A stretch of DNA of 64,000 nucleotides from Synanceia verrucosa (lineage: Eukaryota > Chordata > Actinopteri > Perciformes > Synanceiidae), in assembly GCA_029721515.1 (NCBI GenBank), contig CM056563.1:25803454-25867453 (forward strand), read 5' to 3'. The notes beneath the pieces were generated by a model. It was given only the letters and a program-made list of their open reading frames with translations. It did not search any database and had not been told where the DNA came from. The first letter of the stretch is position 1. Each line of letters starts with the position of its first letter. A program made the position numbers and the translations under genes. Below are positions 11,701 through 21,315 of this stretch, piece by piece.

Positions 11701-14586
11701 TGGTAGGTGGTTGGTAGATGGTTGGTAGTTTCTTGGTAGGTGGTTGGTAGGTTCTTGGTAGGTGGTTGGTAGGTTCTTGGTAGGTTCTTAGTAGGTGGTC
11801 GGTAGGTTCTTGGTAGGTGGTTGGTGGGTTCTTGGTAGGTGGTTGGTAGGTTCTTGGTAGGTGGTTGGTAGATGGTTGGTAGTTTCTTGGTAGGTGGTTG
11901 GTAAGTTGTTGGTAGGTGGTTGGAAGGTTCTTGGTAGGTGGTTGGTAGTTTCTTGGTAGGTTCTTGGTAGGTGGTTGGTAGGTTCTTGGTAGGTGGTTGG
12001 TAGATGGTTGGTAGTTTCTTGGTAGGTGGTTGGTAGTTTCTTGGTAGGTTCTTAGTAGGTGGTCGGTAGGTTCTTGGTAGGTGGTTGGTAGGTGGTTGGT
12101 AGTTCTTGGTAGGTGGTTGGTAGATGGTTGGTAGTTTCTTGGTAGGTTCTTGGTAGGTGGTTGGTAGTTTCTTGGTAGGTTCTTGGTAGGTGGTTGGTAG
12201 GTTCTTGGTAGGTGGTTGGTAAGTTCTTGGTAGGTGGTTGGTAGGTTCTTGGTAGGTGGTTGTAGTTTCTTGGTAGGTTCTTAGTAGGTGGTCGGTAGGT
12301 TCTTGGTAGGTGGTTGGTAGGTGGTTGGTAGGTTCTTGGTAGGTGGTTGGTAGGTTCTTGGTAGGTGGTTGGTAGATGGTTGGTAGTTTCTTGGTAGGTT
12401 CTTGGTAGGTGGTTGGTAGGTGGTTGGTAGTTTCTTGGTAGGTTCTTGGTAGATTCTTGGTAGGTGGTTGGTAGATGGTTGGTAGATGGTTGGTAGTTTC
12501 TTGGTAGGTTCTTGGTAGGTGGTTGGTAAGTTCTTGGTAGGTGGTTGGTAGGTTCTTGGTAGGTTCTTGGTAGGTTCTTGGTAGGTGGTTGGTAGGTTCT
12601 TGGTAGGTGGTTGGTAGGTGGTTGGTAGATGGTTGGTAGTTTCTTGGTAGTTTCTTGGTAGGTGGTTGGTAGGTTCTTGGTAGGTGGTTGGTAAATGGTT
12701 GGTAGTTTCTTGGTAGGTTCTTGGTAGGTGGTTGGTAGGTTCTTGGTAGGTTCTTGGTAGATTCTTGGTAGGTGGTTGGTAGATGGTTGGTAGTTTCTTG
12801 GTAGGTTCTTGGTAGGTGGTTGGTAAGTTCTTGGTAGGTGGTTGGTAGGTTCTTGGTAGGTGGTTGGTAGGTTCTTGGTAGGTGGTTGGTAGATGGTTGG
12901 TAGTTTCTTGGTAGGTGGTTGGTAAGTTGTTGGTAGGTGGTTGGAAGGTTCTTGGTAGGTGGTTGGTAGTTTCTTGGTAGGTTCTTGGTAGGTGGTTGGT
13001 AGGTTCTTGGTAGGTGGTTGGTAGATGGTTGGTAGTTTCTTGGTAGGTTCTTGGTAGGTGGTTGGTAGTTTCTTGGTAGGTTCTTAGTAGGTGGTCGGTA
13101 GGTTCTTGGTAGGTGGTTGGTAGGTGGTTGGTAGTTCTTGGTAGGTGGTTGGTAGATGGTTGGTAGTTTCTTGGTAGGTTCTTGGTAGGTGGTTGGTAGT
13201 TTCTTGGTAGGTTCTTGGTAGGTGGTTGGTAGGTTCTTGGTAGGTGGTTGGTAAGTTCTTGGTAGGTGGTTGGTAGGTTCTTGGTAGGTGGTTGTAGTTT
13301 CTTGGTAGGTTCTTAGTAGGTGGTCGGTAGGTTCTTGGTAGGTGGTTGGTAGGTGGTTGGTAGGTTCTTGGTAGGTGGTTGGTAGATGGTTGGTAGTTTC
13401 TTGGTAGGTTCTTGGTAGGTGGTTGGTAGGTGGTTGGTAGGTTCTTGGTAGATTCTTGGTAGGTGGTTGGTAGATGGTTGGTAGATGGTTGGTAGTTTCT
13501 TGGTAGGTTCTTGGTAGGTGGTTGGTAAGTTCTTGGTAGGTGGTTGGTAGGTTCTTGGTAGGTGGTTGGTAGGTTCTTGGTAGGTTCTTGGTAGGTGGTT
13601 GGTAGGTTCTTGGTAGGTGGTTGGTAGGTGGTTGGTAGATGGTTGGTAGTTTCTTGGTAGTTTCTTGGTAGGTGGTTGGTAGGTTCTTGGTAGGTGGTTG
13701 GTAAATGGTTGGTAGTTTCTTGGTAGGTTCTTGGTAGGTGGTTGGTAGGTTCTTGGTAGGTGGTTGGTAGTTTCTTGGTAGGTGGTTGGTAGGTTCTTGG
13801 TAGGTGGTTGGTAGGTGGTTGGTAGATGGTTGGTAGTTTCTTGGTAGGTTCTTGGTAGGTGGTTGGTAGGTTCTTGGTAGGTGGTCGTTCTGACAGGCAA
13901 AGGGAGAAGTCAGGTGTTGTCCGCGTAAGGTGGAGGCCCAGGAGGCTTCTGGGAAACCAAGTCAATGCTGACTTATTTTAAATTACAGAATGAGTTCCAT
14001 CATGAACACAGGCCTCTTAAACTCAAAATCGTTTCCTAAACCCAACCAAGGATCTGAGTTTCTGTTTCACTACATAAACTAAGACATTCATATGAGGATG
14101 TGTTGGATTATTCAGGTTTCCAGCTGAGAAGTTTTCTGATCCCATAATGTCAGCTTCTGTTAAAAGTAGGCCTGTCAAACTTAACGTCTTAACGTGATTA
14201 ATCTGCGTTAATGCTCTAATTTAGGCTTTAAGTTCGACAGCTCTAGTTAAAAGATTTGTGTGGAAAATATGAAATTATGTTTATCACTGAATTTTCCTCA
14301 GAAAGTCGGTAGTTTATTGAACTGATATAATGCTAAAATATTATTTTATTTTCTACAAATATTTTCTTCCCATCTTCTTCCGACCAAATTAATCTTCTGT
14401 TTGATGATTATTTCTGAACCTCTTGAACAACTCAACACTGGTATTATTATTCAGAATAAAAAACCTGACCATGGTGTTTGTCTCTCCTGCAGCTCCTCCT
14501 CCTCCTCCAAAACCACAAAAGTCATCACTGTCGTGGAGGAGCTTGTGAATGGAAAAGTGGTGAGCTCCTCAGAAACCATCGGCTGA
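8764..14586 (+). CDS. type I keratin A (430 aa), with split exon 6
   Basis: Type I keratin, an epithelial intermediate-filament subunit that dimerises with a type II keratin. Exons: 8764-9213, 9695-9777, 9874-10030, 10113-10274, 10423-10548, 10622-10696, 10782-10927, 14493-14586. Spliced coding length is 1290 nt plus stop. The Gly/Ser-rich head covers about residues 1-88; the rod starts at NEKATMQNLNDRLASYLEK (about 89) and ends at EYRRLLDGE (389-397); the short Ser-rich tail contains KVITVVEELV. Exon sizes 83/157/162/126 are canonical. Oddly, the 221-nt exon 6 is split 75 + 146 by an 85-bp intron at a CAG|GTG junction. Reading through that intron meets a stop (TAG), so it must be spliced. 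Intron 6 (10928-14492) contains a large minisatellite. The orthologue within fish type I keratins (krt13/15/17-like) is not assigned. Confidence 0.95.
10697..10781 (+). other. extra 85-bp intron inside exon 6 of keratin A
   Basis: It starts GTGAGT and ends TGTCAG, falling between codons (phase 0) in the coil 2 region, after GYQMQ and before VTSLEEQ. A CAGGTGA direct repeat sits at both edges (10694-10700 and 10779-10785). TCACCTG at 10764-10770 is the inverted complement of the right copy, so a small hairpin could cover the acceptor. Keratins B, C, D and E have no intron here and read straight through CAGGTG at the same codon. Confidence 0.9.
11213..13887 (+). repeat. TTGGTAGGTGG/TTGGTAGGTTC minisatellite in intron 6 of keratin A
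   Basis: About 2.7 kb of an 11-bp unit, TTGGTAGGT followed by GG or TC, with shorter variants such as TTGGTAGATGG and TTGGTAGTTTC. It contains higher-order duplication: the rare variant GTAAGTTGTTGG occurs at 11901 and 12922, and the rare GGTTGTAGTTTC at about 12259 and 13291, giving periods of 1021 and 1032 bp that differ by exactly one unit. The plus (sense) strand is G-rich with regular GG runs. Long minus-strand Thr/Pro/Asn-rich frames across it are artefacts. Confidence 0.97.
14167..14245. mobile_element. 79-bp hAT-type MITE in intron 6 of keratin A
   Basis: It is flanked by an exact 8-bp target duplication GTTAAAAG (14159-14166 and 14246-14253). Termini are TAGGCCTGTCAAACTTA on the left and, read inwards from the right, TAGAGCTGTCGAACTTA, a good inverted match. 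The 8-bp duplication and the TAG-G-CTGTC ends are typical of the hAT superfamily. There is no coding capacity. Confidence 0.8.
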
Positions 14587-14631
14587 GCCCTGCCAGCTCC
14601 TGCAGGAGGCGCTCTCACAGGAAGAAACACA

Positions 14632-14637
14632 AATAAA
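14632..14637 (+). terminator. poly(A) signal of keratin A
   Basis: AATAAA 46 nt after the stop codon; a second A-rich AATAAAA follows about 25 nt later. Confidence 0.8.
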
Positions 14638-14649
14638 AGTCTGCTGCGG

Positions 14650-16398
14650 TGCTTCAAAATAAAACAAAATTTCTGTTCAAACTAAAGAGTCTGTTGTTGT
14701 TTTTAGAAGAACTACGGAAGCCCTAAGAGGCCAGGGTTCATCTTTTTTTTAACAATGTTTTCTTGTGATAACCAGTTAATTTTGTGGTGAACCAACTTCC
14801 TGGATCAATACGTCATATTTGGCGTATTGATCCAGGAAGTTGGAATCTGCCAATACCTTCCTAACTTCACCTCAGCAGACACCTCATGTTTTATTTGTAG
14901 TTCGCCACAAAATGAACTTGTGATCACGAGAAAATGAAGCTTCATTGTCCTGTGATAACGAGAAAGGCGTGATCTTGTGATCAACATAAGGGTGTTAAAA
15001 AAAAAAAAAAGCCTTTTTGGGCTTCTGTAGAAAACCATAGGTTTTTTTATGCCAAAATGTGAAAGTTCGGATTTGAATTCATCAGGAACAGAACTGGGAA
15101 GCTTAAAATGACAGAAAAATAAAACATATAAAAAAAATAATAACAATAATAATAATAATAATGGATTAAATGTACTTCATTAGTTTCCACCTGTCTCCAC
15201 GACAACAGTATTTGTCTCCACCATTGAGGCCGAGCTCACATCACAGAAACTGAGCGTCCAGTAAAACTCTACCGTCTATAAAAGAGCAGACAGTCAGAGT
15301 TAATCTTCCACTTTAAAGCCTCAGGCTCTTTCACCGTTACGTCACCATGGTGACGAGCTCATTAAAAAACTGAATGAGGCAGCAGGTTAAGAAAAATAAC
15401 CCTGCATTCATAACTTATCCACGTTAAAATTTCCACGATTTTTAAATAAAAAACAATTTGCTGTCATTATTATTATTATTATTCCTACAGACTGAAACAG
15501 TCTAAAAATCTTAGTAAACATGAAGAATTATTTCCCAGATCCAAAGATTAGCGTGCTAAAACTCAAAATTATAATGTCATGTAAGTAAGTATGGACCGCA
15601 GACAGTGAGACAAGCAGAGAATAACAGACAAGAGTATGTGGGGTCAACAGAGAGTTTGACCCTTTCCAGCACTCTGCACATAGTGCTGAACATGTGATGC
15701 ATGTGGTGGAAATCTGTTTTTCTTCCCTCACATTATCTGCTAAAATACACACTGCGAGCAGAAACTGAAGAAAGTGTGAACAGTGCTGCTCTAACTTTGT
15801 GTTTTAAACATGATAAATGTTAGAATTACACCAAATCAATCTGTAATGACTGATACTTCCATGTGTCCGCTTCTCTACCTTTTCTGCATATAACATCCTG
15901 CTGAGCTCCCTGATAAATGAAGGATCCACTAAATCCTCAAAACTTGTGCTGGTTTCATGAATAAGATGGACATAATTCTACCGGGTTAGATGAGAATAAA
16001 ATGATGGGGTTCTTGTATGAATCTCACATGATGAGTTGGCACAAAGGGTCTGGTTGTTTGCTGACACAATAAGAGAAGCAGGAGGGTTGAAGTGTGTGGA
16101 GCAGCAGGACTGAACGTCCAGGCAGGTTTGAACATGCAGGGAAGGAATCCAGGGGGGAGGTTAGGGTCTTAAGCTGCAGATCAGATAAAGAAGAATGCAT
16201 CAGGTCTACAGACCATGATTGAGTCACCTGGAAGTCGTTTCCAGACAAAGGAAAGAGGCTCTGTGTGTGATACCATTACACAACAGATAGAGACTCCTGA
16301 TAGGTTTGGCTGCTCTCTCGTCATCCTCCTGCTGGTTCTGGACCCCTGAGGCGTGTCGTAGAGGCCGGACCCAGAACTCCTCCCTCGTTTTCAGGTCG
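14650..16398. other. intergenic between keratins A and B
   Basis: No gene. It contains a perfect 21-bp inverted repeat (14792-14812 and 14823-14843, 10-nt loop) and nearby repeats of GTGATAACGAG/GTGATCACGAG wording (14765-14990) that look like an old transposon. Short (AAT)n and (ATT)n runs lie at about 15138-15162 and 15464-15484. The final 300 bp should include regulatory sequence for keratin B. Confidence 0.5.
14792..14843. repeat. perfect 21-bp inverted repeat, 10-nt loop
   Basis: The left arm CCAACTTCCTGG.. (14792-14812) is exactly complementary to 14823-14843, around the loop 14813-14822. It lies about 155 nt past the poly(A) signal of keratin A. It could be a palindromic transposon core; a hairpin transcript is possible but nothing here shows transcription. 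Confidence 0.85.
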
Positions 16399-16406
16399 AA
16401 TAAAAA
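16399..16406 (+). promoter_or_regulatory. TATA-like box of keratin B
   Basis: AATAAAAA 71 nt before the start codon, the same spacing as in keratins C, D, E and F. A pyrimidine-rich CTTCATTCTCTCC start-like stretch lies downstream. Confidence 0.6.
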
Positions 16407-16469
16407 GAGCTGAGTCCAAACTGTGCTTCATTCTCTCCTCTCCATCCTGAGCAGGCAGACTCCTCCACC

Positions 16470-19400
16470 ATGACCTCCTTCGTTCGCTCGGCCACCTACA
16501 CCTCGGGGAGCCGCCTGGGCTCCATGAGGGCCCCCAGTGTGTACGGTGGTGCCGGAGGCTCTGGAGTCCGCATCTCCAGCATGAACACTCCCAGGAGCTT
16601 CTCCTCCATTGGAGCAGGGTTCTCCTCCATTGGAGCAGGGTTCTCCTCTGCCGGCGCTGGTGCCGCCTTCAACCTGGCCGACGCCATCGACATCAACGAC
16701 AGTAAGAAGGCCACCATGCAGAACCTGAACGACCGTCTGGCCACCTACCTGGAGAAGGTCCGCAAGCTGGAAACGGCCAATGCTGATCTGGAGCTGAAGA
16801 TCAGACAGTTCCTAGAGAGCAAGACCACACCTGCAGGCCACGACTGTTCCACATTCAAGGTCACCATCAGCGACATGCAGGACCAGGTGAGTCCAGACTC
16901 TGATCCCCTGCAAACACTTTTCTCCAGCATAAGGCAACACCAGAGCAGAGGTAGAGTCCTCAAGAGTGAGACCATGCGAGGCTTTCGTGCTTGAGAATAA
17001 ATCTTGTCAACGGGACAAAAGCTTCAGCCATAAAAAGTGAAACATGTACAGGTGTACAGCAGACTAGGATAATATACAGGTGCAGCCACACCCAAAACAC
17101 ACAGAAACAGGATCCAGCTCCAGATTTGCATGATGTGCAAACAAAACCATGAAAAACAACGAGAGGAAATTTGACTTCTATTTGACTCATCAGCTGCTTC
17201 ATGAAACAGCTCAGAAATGAATAAAACCCTTTTCATCTTTAGTCTAAAGAAGGTACACCCAGGTGTTCTGGACCAGTCTCAGTCCTGGTCCCAGTCCTGG
17301 TCACACTAAGACACTCAAATGATAACATCTGTTTCAGATCCTCTGTGCCACGCGTACAAACGGAGCCCTCTACCTGGCCGTCGACAACGCCAAGCTGGCT
17401 GCCGACGACTTCAGGGTCAAGTGAGTATATGAACTGGAGTTCGTCCAGTGCTGTGGTCTCAGTCTCCTCTGGGTTTCTATGTTTGGTTTGTTTTGCTAAA
17501 GCAGCCGTTTTGATTGGCAGGTATGAGAACGAGCTGGCCATGCGTCAGTCGGTGGAGGCCGACATCGCCGGTCTGAAGAGGGTCCTGGATGATCTGACTC
17601 TGGGAAGATCCGACCTGGAGATGCAGATTGAAGCGCTGAGGGAGGAACTCATCCAGCTCAAGAAGAACCATGAGGAGGTGGGCACAAAACTGCACACCAG
17701 CTCAGATTAAGTATTTGAACCAATAACACATGGTAGATGTTTATCAAAGCTTCTTTATGATGGAAGAAACATTGGGAAACTTCCAAGTTTGATTCATCAA
17801 AAAAAATATTTAACCTCTGATTATGCAGCTTATCAGTCACTGGTAGGATTAGCTTCAAGACATTCACTATCAGTATTAGAGCTGCATGTAAAAATGATCT
17901 TCATTACTGACTATTTGTCATTATGTCCCAAACATCGACAAACTCCAATACAAAGCCCAAAGTCTTCAAATCAGGCAAAGTAAACTCTTAATAAAGAGCT
18001 TAAAAACAGTTATCGTTACCATGTACCACTTTCTTCCATGTTTGGTTGATTCCTGCAGGACCTGCTGGCCATGCGGTCCCAGCTGGGAGGTCAGGTGAAC
18101 GTGGAGGTGGACGCCGCTCCTCAGGAGGACCTGTCCACCGTCATGGCCGGAATCAGAGAACACTACGAGACCGTCGCCAACAAGAACCGCAGAGACCTGG
18201 AGGTCTGGTTCCAGGCTAAGGTGAGCAATATAAACCATCTGATGTCGGACATCGTGACAGATTTTTAAAGCCTGAACGTCTTAAAACAATAACCAAGGAA
18301 CACACCTGAAGAAGTAAAAAGGACACTTTACATTAGTTCTCCAGCAGCATCTAATGTCTCCTGGTGGAACTGCAGCTACGATACCAAACCCAGGGCAATA
18401 AAGGTTTATAAATTATGACTTGTTTTTAATGTAAAGCACATTGTTTCACTGTAAAGAGCTGAATAAATAAATCACATTTACATTTAGTCCAACAGTGATA
18501 GTAGCACGTCATCTGCATACATGTTGATTCATGAGCAGATCTTCCTCAGATGTGTTTTCTTTGTGTTTGTAGTCTGAGGAGCTCAATAAGGAGGTCGTAA
18601 TGAGCACAGAGACACTCCAGTCATCACGCTCAGAAGTCACAGAGGTCAAACGCTCACTGCAGGGTCTGGAGATCGAGCTCCAGTCACAGCTCAGCATGGT
18701 GACTTTCCATCATCTTTTTTCCCCCATGAATCAGTGCATAGCTGTGTACATCTACTCACATGGTTTCCTCTTCAGAAAGCATCTCTGGAGGGAACCCTTG
18801 CTGACACCCAGAGCCGCTACTCCACCATGTTGGCAGGTTTCCAGAGGCAGGTGGTAGCGATGGAGAACCAGCTGACCCAGCTGAGGGCCGACCTGGAGAG
18901 ACAGGGACAGGAGTACCAGATGCTGCTGGACACCAAGACCAGGCTGGAGATGGAGATCGCCGAGTACAGGAGGCTGCTGGACGGAGAGCTGTTCAGGTGA
19001 GCGGATGACAGCTTTAATAGGGAGAGCCTTACAAAACTAAAAGTACAATTCAGCTGGCAAAAAATAAACAACAGCACAAATTACATATCCGGCAAAAACT
19101 TAATGCACACCATATAAAATATTAGGGCTGTCAGCGTTAATCTGTGAATCAATTAGAAAACTGACCAACCTTCTAGCAGCTTCCTGCTGAAGGAACAACA
19201 GCAATATGCTTCTGAGTGGTTAGTTTTATTTTGAAAAACTCCCAGAAGAGGAAAACTGAATTAAAATATCAGGGAAGTACTTCCAGTATGAGCTAGCAGC
19301 TATGAGCTAAGCTAATGCTAGTGCAACTAATCAGATGAATGCTAGCAGCTAACAGGCTAAAGCTCCTATTTATCAGAGCAGAGGAGGGAAGTAAATGAAG

Positions 19401-19782
19401 AAGTCCAGCTGACTGCAGACCAGTCAACATCAGGAAGACTCTGCTCTAAGAGACCAGCTCTGATTGGCTGCTTGTCAGCTGACATCACTGATAAGATGAT
19501 CTGAAGAAATTATGGAGATGATCAATGATTTTATTTTTTAAGTGACTGGATGAAAAGAAAATAATCATTTGACAGCCCTGTAAAATATATCCATGACAGC
19601 TGCATACATATCGACATACTGAAAAGAGCACAGCGTTTGGAGGAAACATGCTTGTATGTGTGACTCTCTACATCTTTGCGTCTTGCAGCAGCGCGTCGAC
19701 CACAAAAACAAATCGTAAAGTGTTGATCATCACCAAAGACATTGAAGACGATGAAGAGGTCTGTGCTGAAAGTGAGAAGTGA
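16470..19782 (+). CDS. type I keratin B (419 aa)
   Basis: Type I keratin. Exons: 16470-16886, 17338-17420, 17521-17677, 18059-18220, 18573-18698, 18776-18996, 19689-19782; 1257 nt plus stop, all junctions GT-AG. The Ser/Gly head (residues 1-79) contains three successive FSS(I/A)GAG heptads from a 21-bp tandem duplication. The rod runs from about 80 to EYRRLLDGE at 378-386. Exon 6 is the canonical unbroken 221 nt. The tail (from 389) differs from the other genes: instead of the VVTVVE motif it has RKVLIITKD followed by an acidic run IEDDEEV with one Cys. Intron 6 carries a hAT-type MITE. Expected to pair with a type II keratin; the specific orthologue is unknown. Confidence 0.95.
19123..19580. 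mobile_element. 458-bp hAT-type MITE in intron 6 of keratin B
   Basis: An exact 8-bp target duplication TAAAATAT lies at 19115-19122 and 19581-19588. The ends are TAGGGCTGTCAG on the left and, inwards from the right, CAGGGCTGTCAAATG. The interior has no coding capacity and is rich in GCTAGC/AGCTAA wording. This is a non-autonomous hAT element judged from its duplication length and ends. Confidence 0.85.
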
Positions 19783-19831
19783 GACAACAACCATCTGTCG
19801 ACATGCTGCCAGCCGTTCTCAGAAATACACA

Positions 19832-19837
19832 AATAAA
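19832..19837 (+). terminator. poly(A) signal of keratin B
   Basis: AATAAA 50 nt after the stop codon, followed about 20 nt later by a short (GT)n run at 19860-19874 that could serve as the GT-rich downstream element. Confidence 0.8.
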
Positions 19838-19925
19838 ATACTTCTGATGAACTGAAACGTGTGTGTGTGTGTGTTTTCTGTGTATTAGTATTTTTTCCTA
19901 AGTGGAGGAAGTATTCATTACTTAA

Positions 19926-20450
19926 AGGGACACTATGTAATTTTTTCAGTATTTTATTTCCTCAAATCAACGTCTTCATTCATAAATAGATCCTCATTGG
20001 TGTGAAATAACATATGCCAACACTTTGACTTATCCTCCTGGGTGAAGAATCAGTTATCTGTCTTTACATAGAGCAGGTCGCTCATACAGAGGCTTCCATG
20101 TCTTTCCAGTCTATCAAAAACTACGAACTGCTGAGAGGGACATAAAGCACTACCTGCTAGTACCACTAGGGCAAAATGCTTTTCTGCGTTTTGTGATTCC
20201 CTTTTCACAGAGAAGTAAGGTGGAGACGCTGGTTTTACTTAAACTAAAACCTGCACTGCACTTTTGGTCAGAATAAAACACCATACTTATGCTGCGCTGA
20301 ATCCTCATCGTCAAAAAAGCGTAAAAGGGCCATAAAATGACCGGAGCTCCGGGCCGGGGATCCAGGGTGATAGTGGCCGTCTGAGAGTTGACCCATTCTG
20401 CTTACCGTAGTTCCAACCATGTTGGGAGAAAAAAATGACATAGTGTCCGT
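19926..20450. mobile_element. 525-bp MITE with TTAA target sites
   Basis: Flanked by TTAA at 19922-19925 and 20451-20454. The left end AGGGACACTATGTAATTTTTT matches the inward-read right end ACGGACACTATGTCATTTTTT with few mismatches. A TTAA duplication points to the piggyBac or Kolobok superfamily; I cannot decide which. No coding capacity. Confidence 0.75.
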
Positions 20451-20454
20451 TTAA

Positions 20455-21133
20455 GTAAAAGTACTAGTGTTTCTGTAGTTCTGTAGTGTATTAGTACTAC
20501 AGTACTAGTATTAGTAGTACTTTTTAATATATTTGCTTACTTAACAAATTCTGATTATTATTATTGTGAAACAAGAGTAATACATACATTGTAATGAATA
20601 ATGACTTTTTTCATCCTGAGGGATCTACCCAGGAGTATACAAAGAAAACAAAATGAGCTCCACCTTCAGAAAACATCAACATCAGAACAACATGTTGCAA
20701 TAAAAGCCTCTTATTTCATCTCAGGACTTTCTTATGATTATCCAAACACATTCATTTACCCACTTTATCACTGCTCCATTGAGATTAAAACTTACTTTAT
20801 AACTAGAGCCGTCAGATAATTAAAGTTATGATCAGATTACTCACAGGTTGTTGTGGATTACTTTTGAATAATCACAAATAAAGATCTGTCATTTTTTTAT
20901 CGATATTAATCACTTTTTTTCTGAGTATTTCTACTCTGTTGTATTATTTTTACTTCAGTAAATGACAGCAGAACTTACTCCATTTCTGTCAGTTGGACCT
21001 TTTTTTGGAAACATTCGTAAGTTATAATATAAACAGTTGAGGAAATGGTGATTCTCTGAATTTGACTCAAGTGACACAAAGACTTTGTCTGTCAGCTAGA
21101 AATTCACCTGAGCAGGTGGACCAGTTATCTGTT
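20455..21133. other. intergenic, with half of a dispersed repeat pair
   Basis: No gene. The stretch 20699-20870 resembles 24280-24480, sharing AAAAGCCTCTTAT, ACTTTCTTAT.ATTATCC, CACTTTATCACTGCT, CTCCATTGAGAT and CTTTATAACTA in the same order. This is a dispersed repeat, probably a degraded MITE ending near the TAGAGCCGTCAGA wording. Confidence 0.55.
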
Positions 21134-21244
21134 CAGCTCAAACTGGTTTGCTCTCCTGGCCCCAGGGCTGCACAGCGACCCACCTGGCATGTTTGGCATC
21201 CCTTCCTGCCCCACCACCACCACACCCCCAGCCTCATTTTGAGG

Positions 21245-21252
21245 CATAAAAG
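21245..21252 (+). promoter_or_regulatory. TATA-like box of keratin C
   Basis: CATAAAAG 71 nt before the ATG. The sequence from here through the start codon is the same in keratins C, D and E. Confidence 0.65.
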
Positions 21253-21315
21253 CAGCCACTGTCCCAGCAGCTCTTCACTCTCCGCTCAGAGCCGACGACC
21301 AGCCGACCCTCTGTC

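Noticed and set aside
13084..13965. Minus-strand 293- and 195-codon Pro/Thr/Asn-rich frames
   Set aside because: Translation of the TTGGTAGGT minisatellite; any frame of an 11-bp unit without stops behaves this way. No keratin or other domain.
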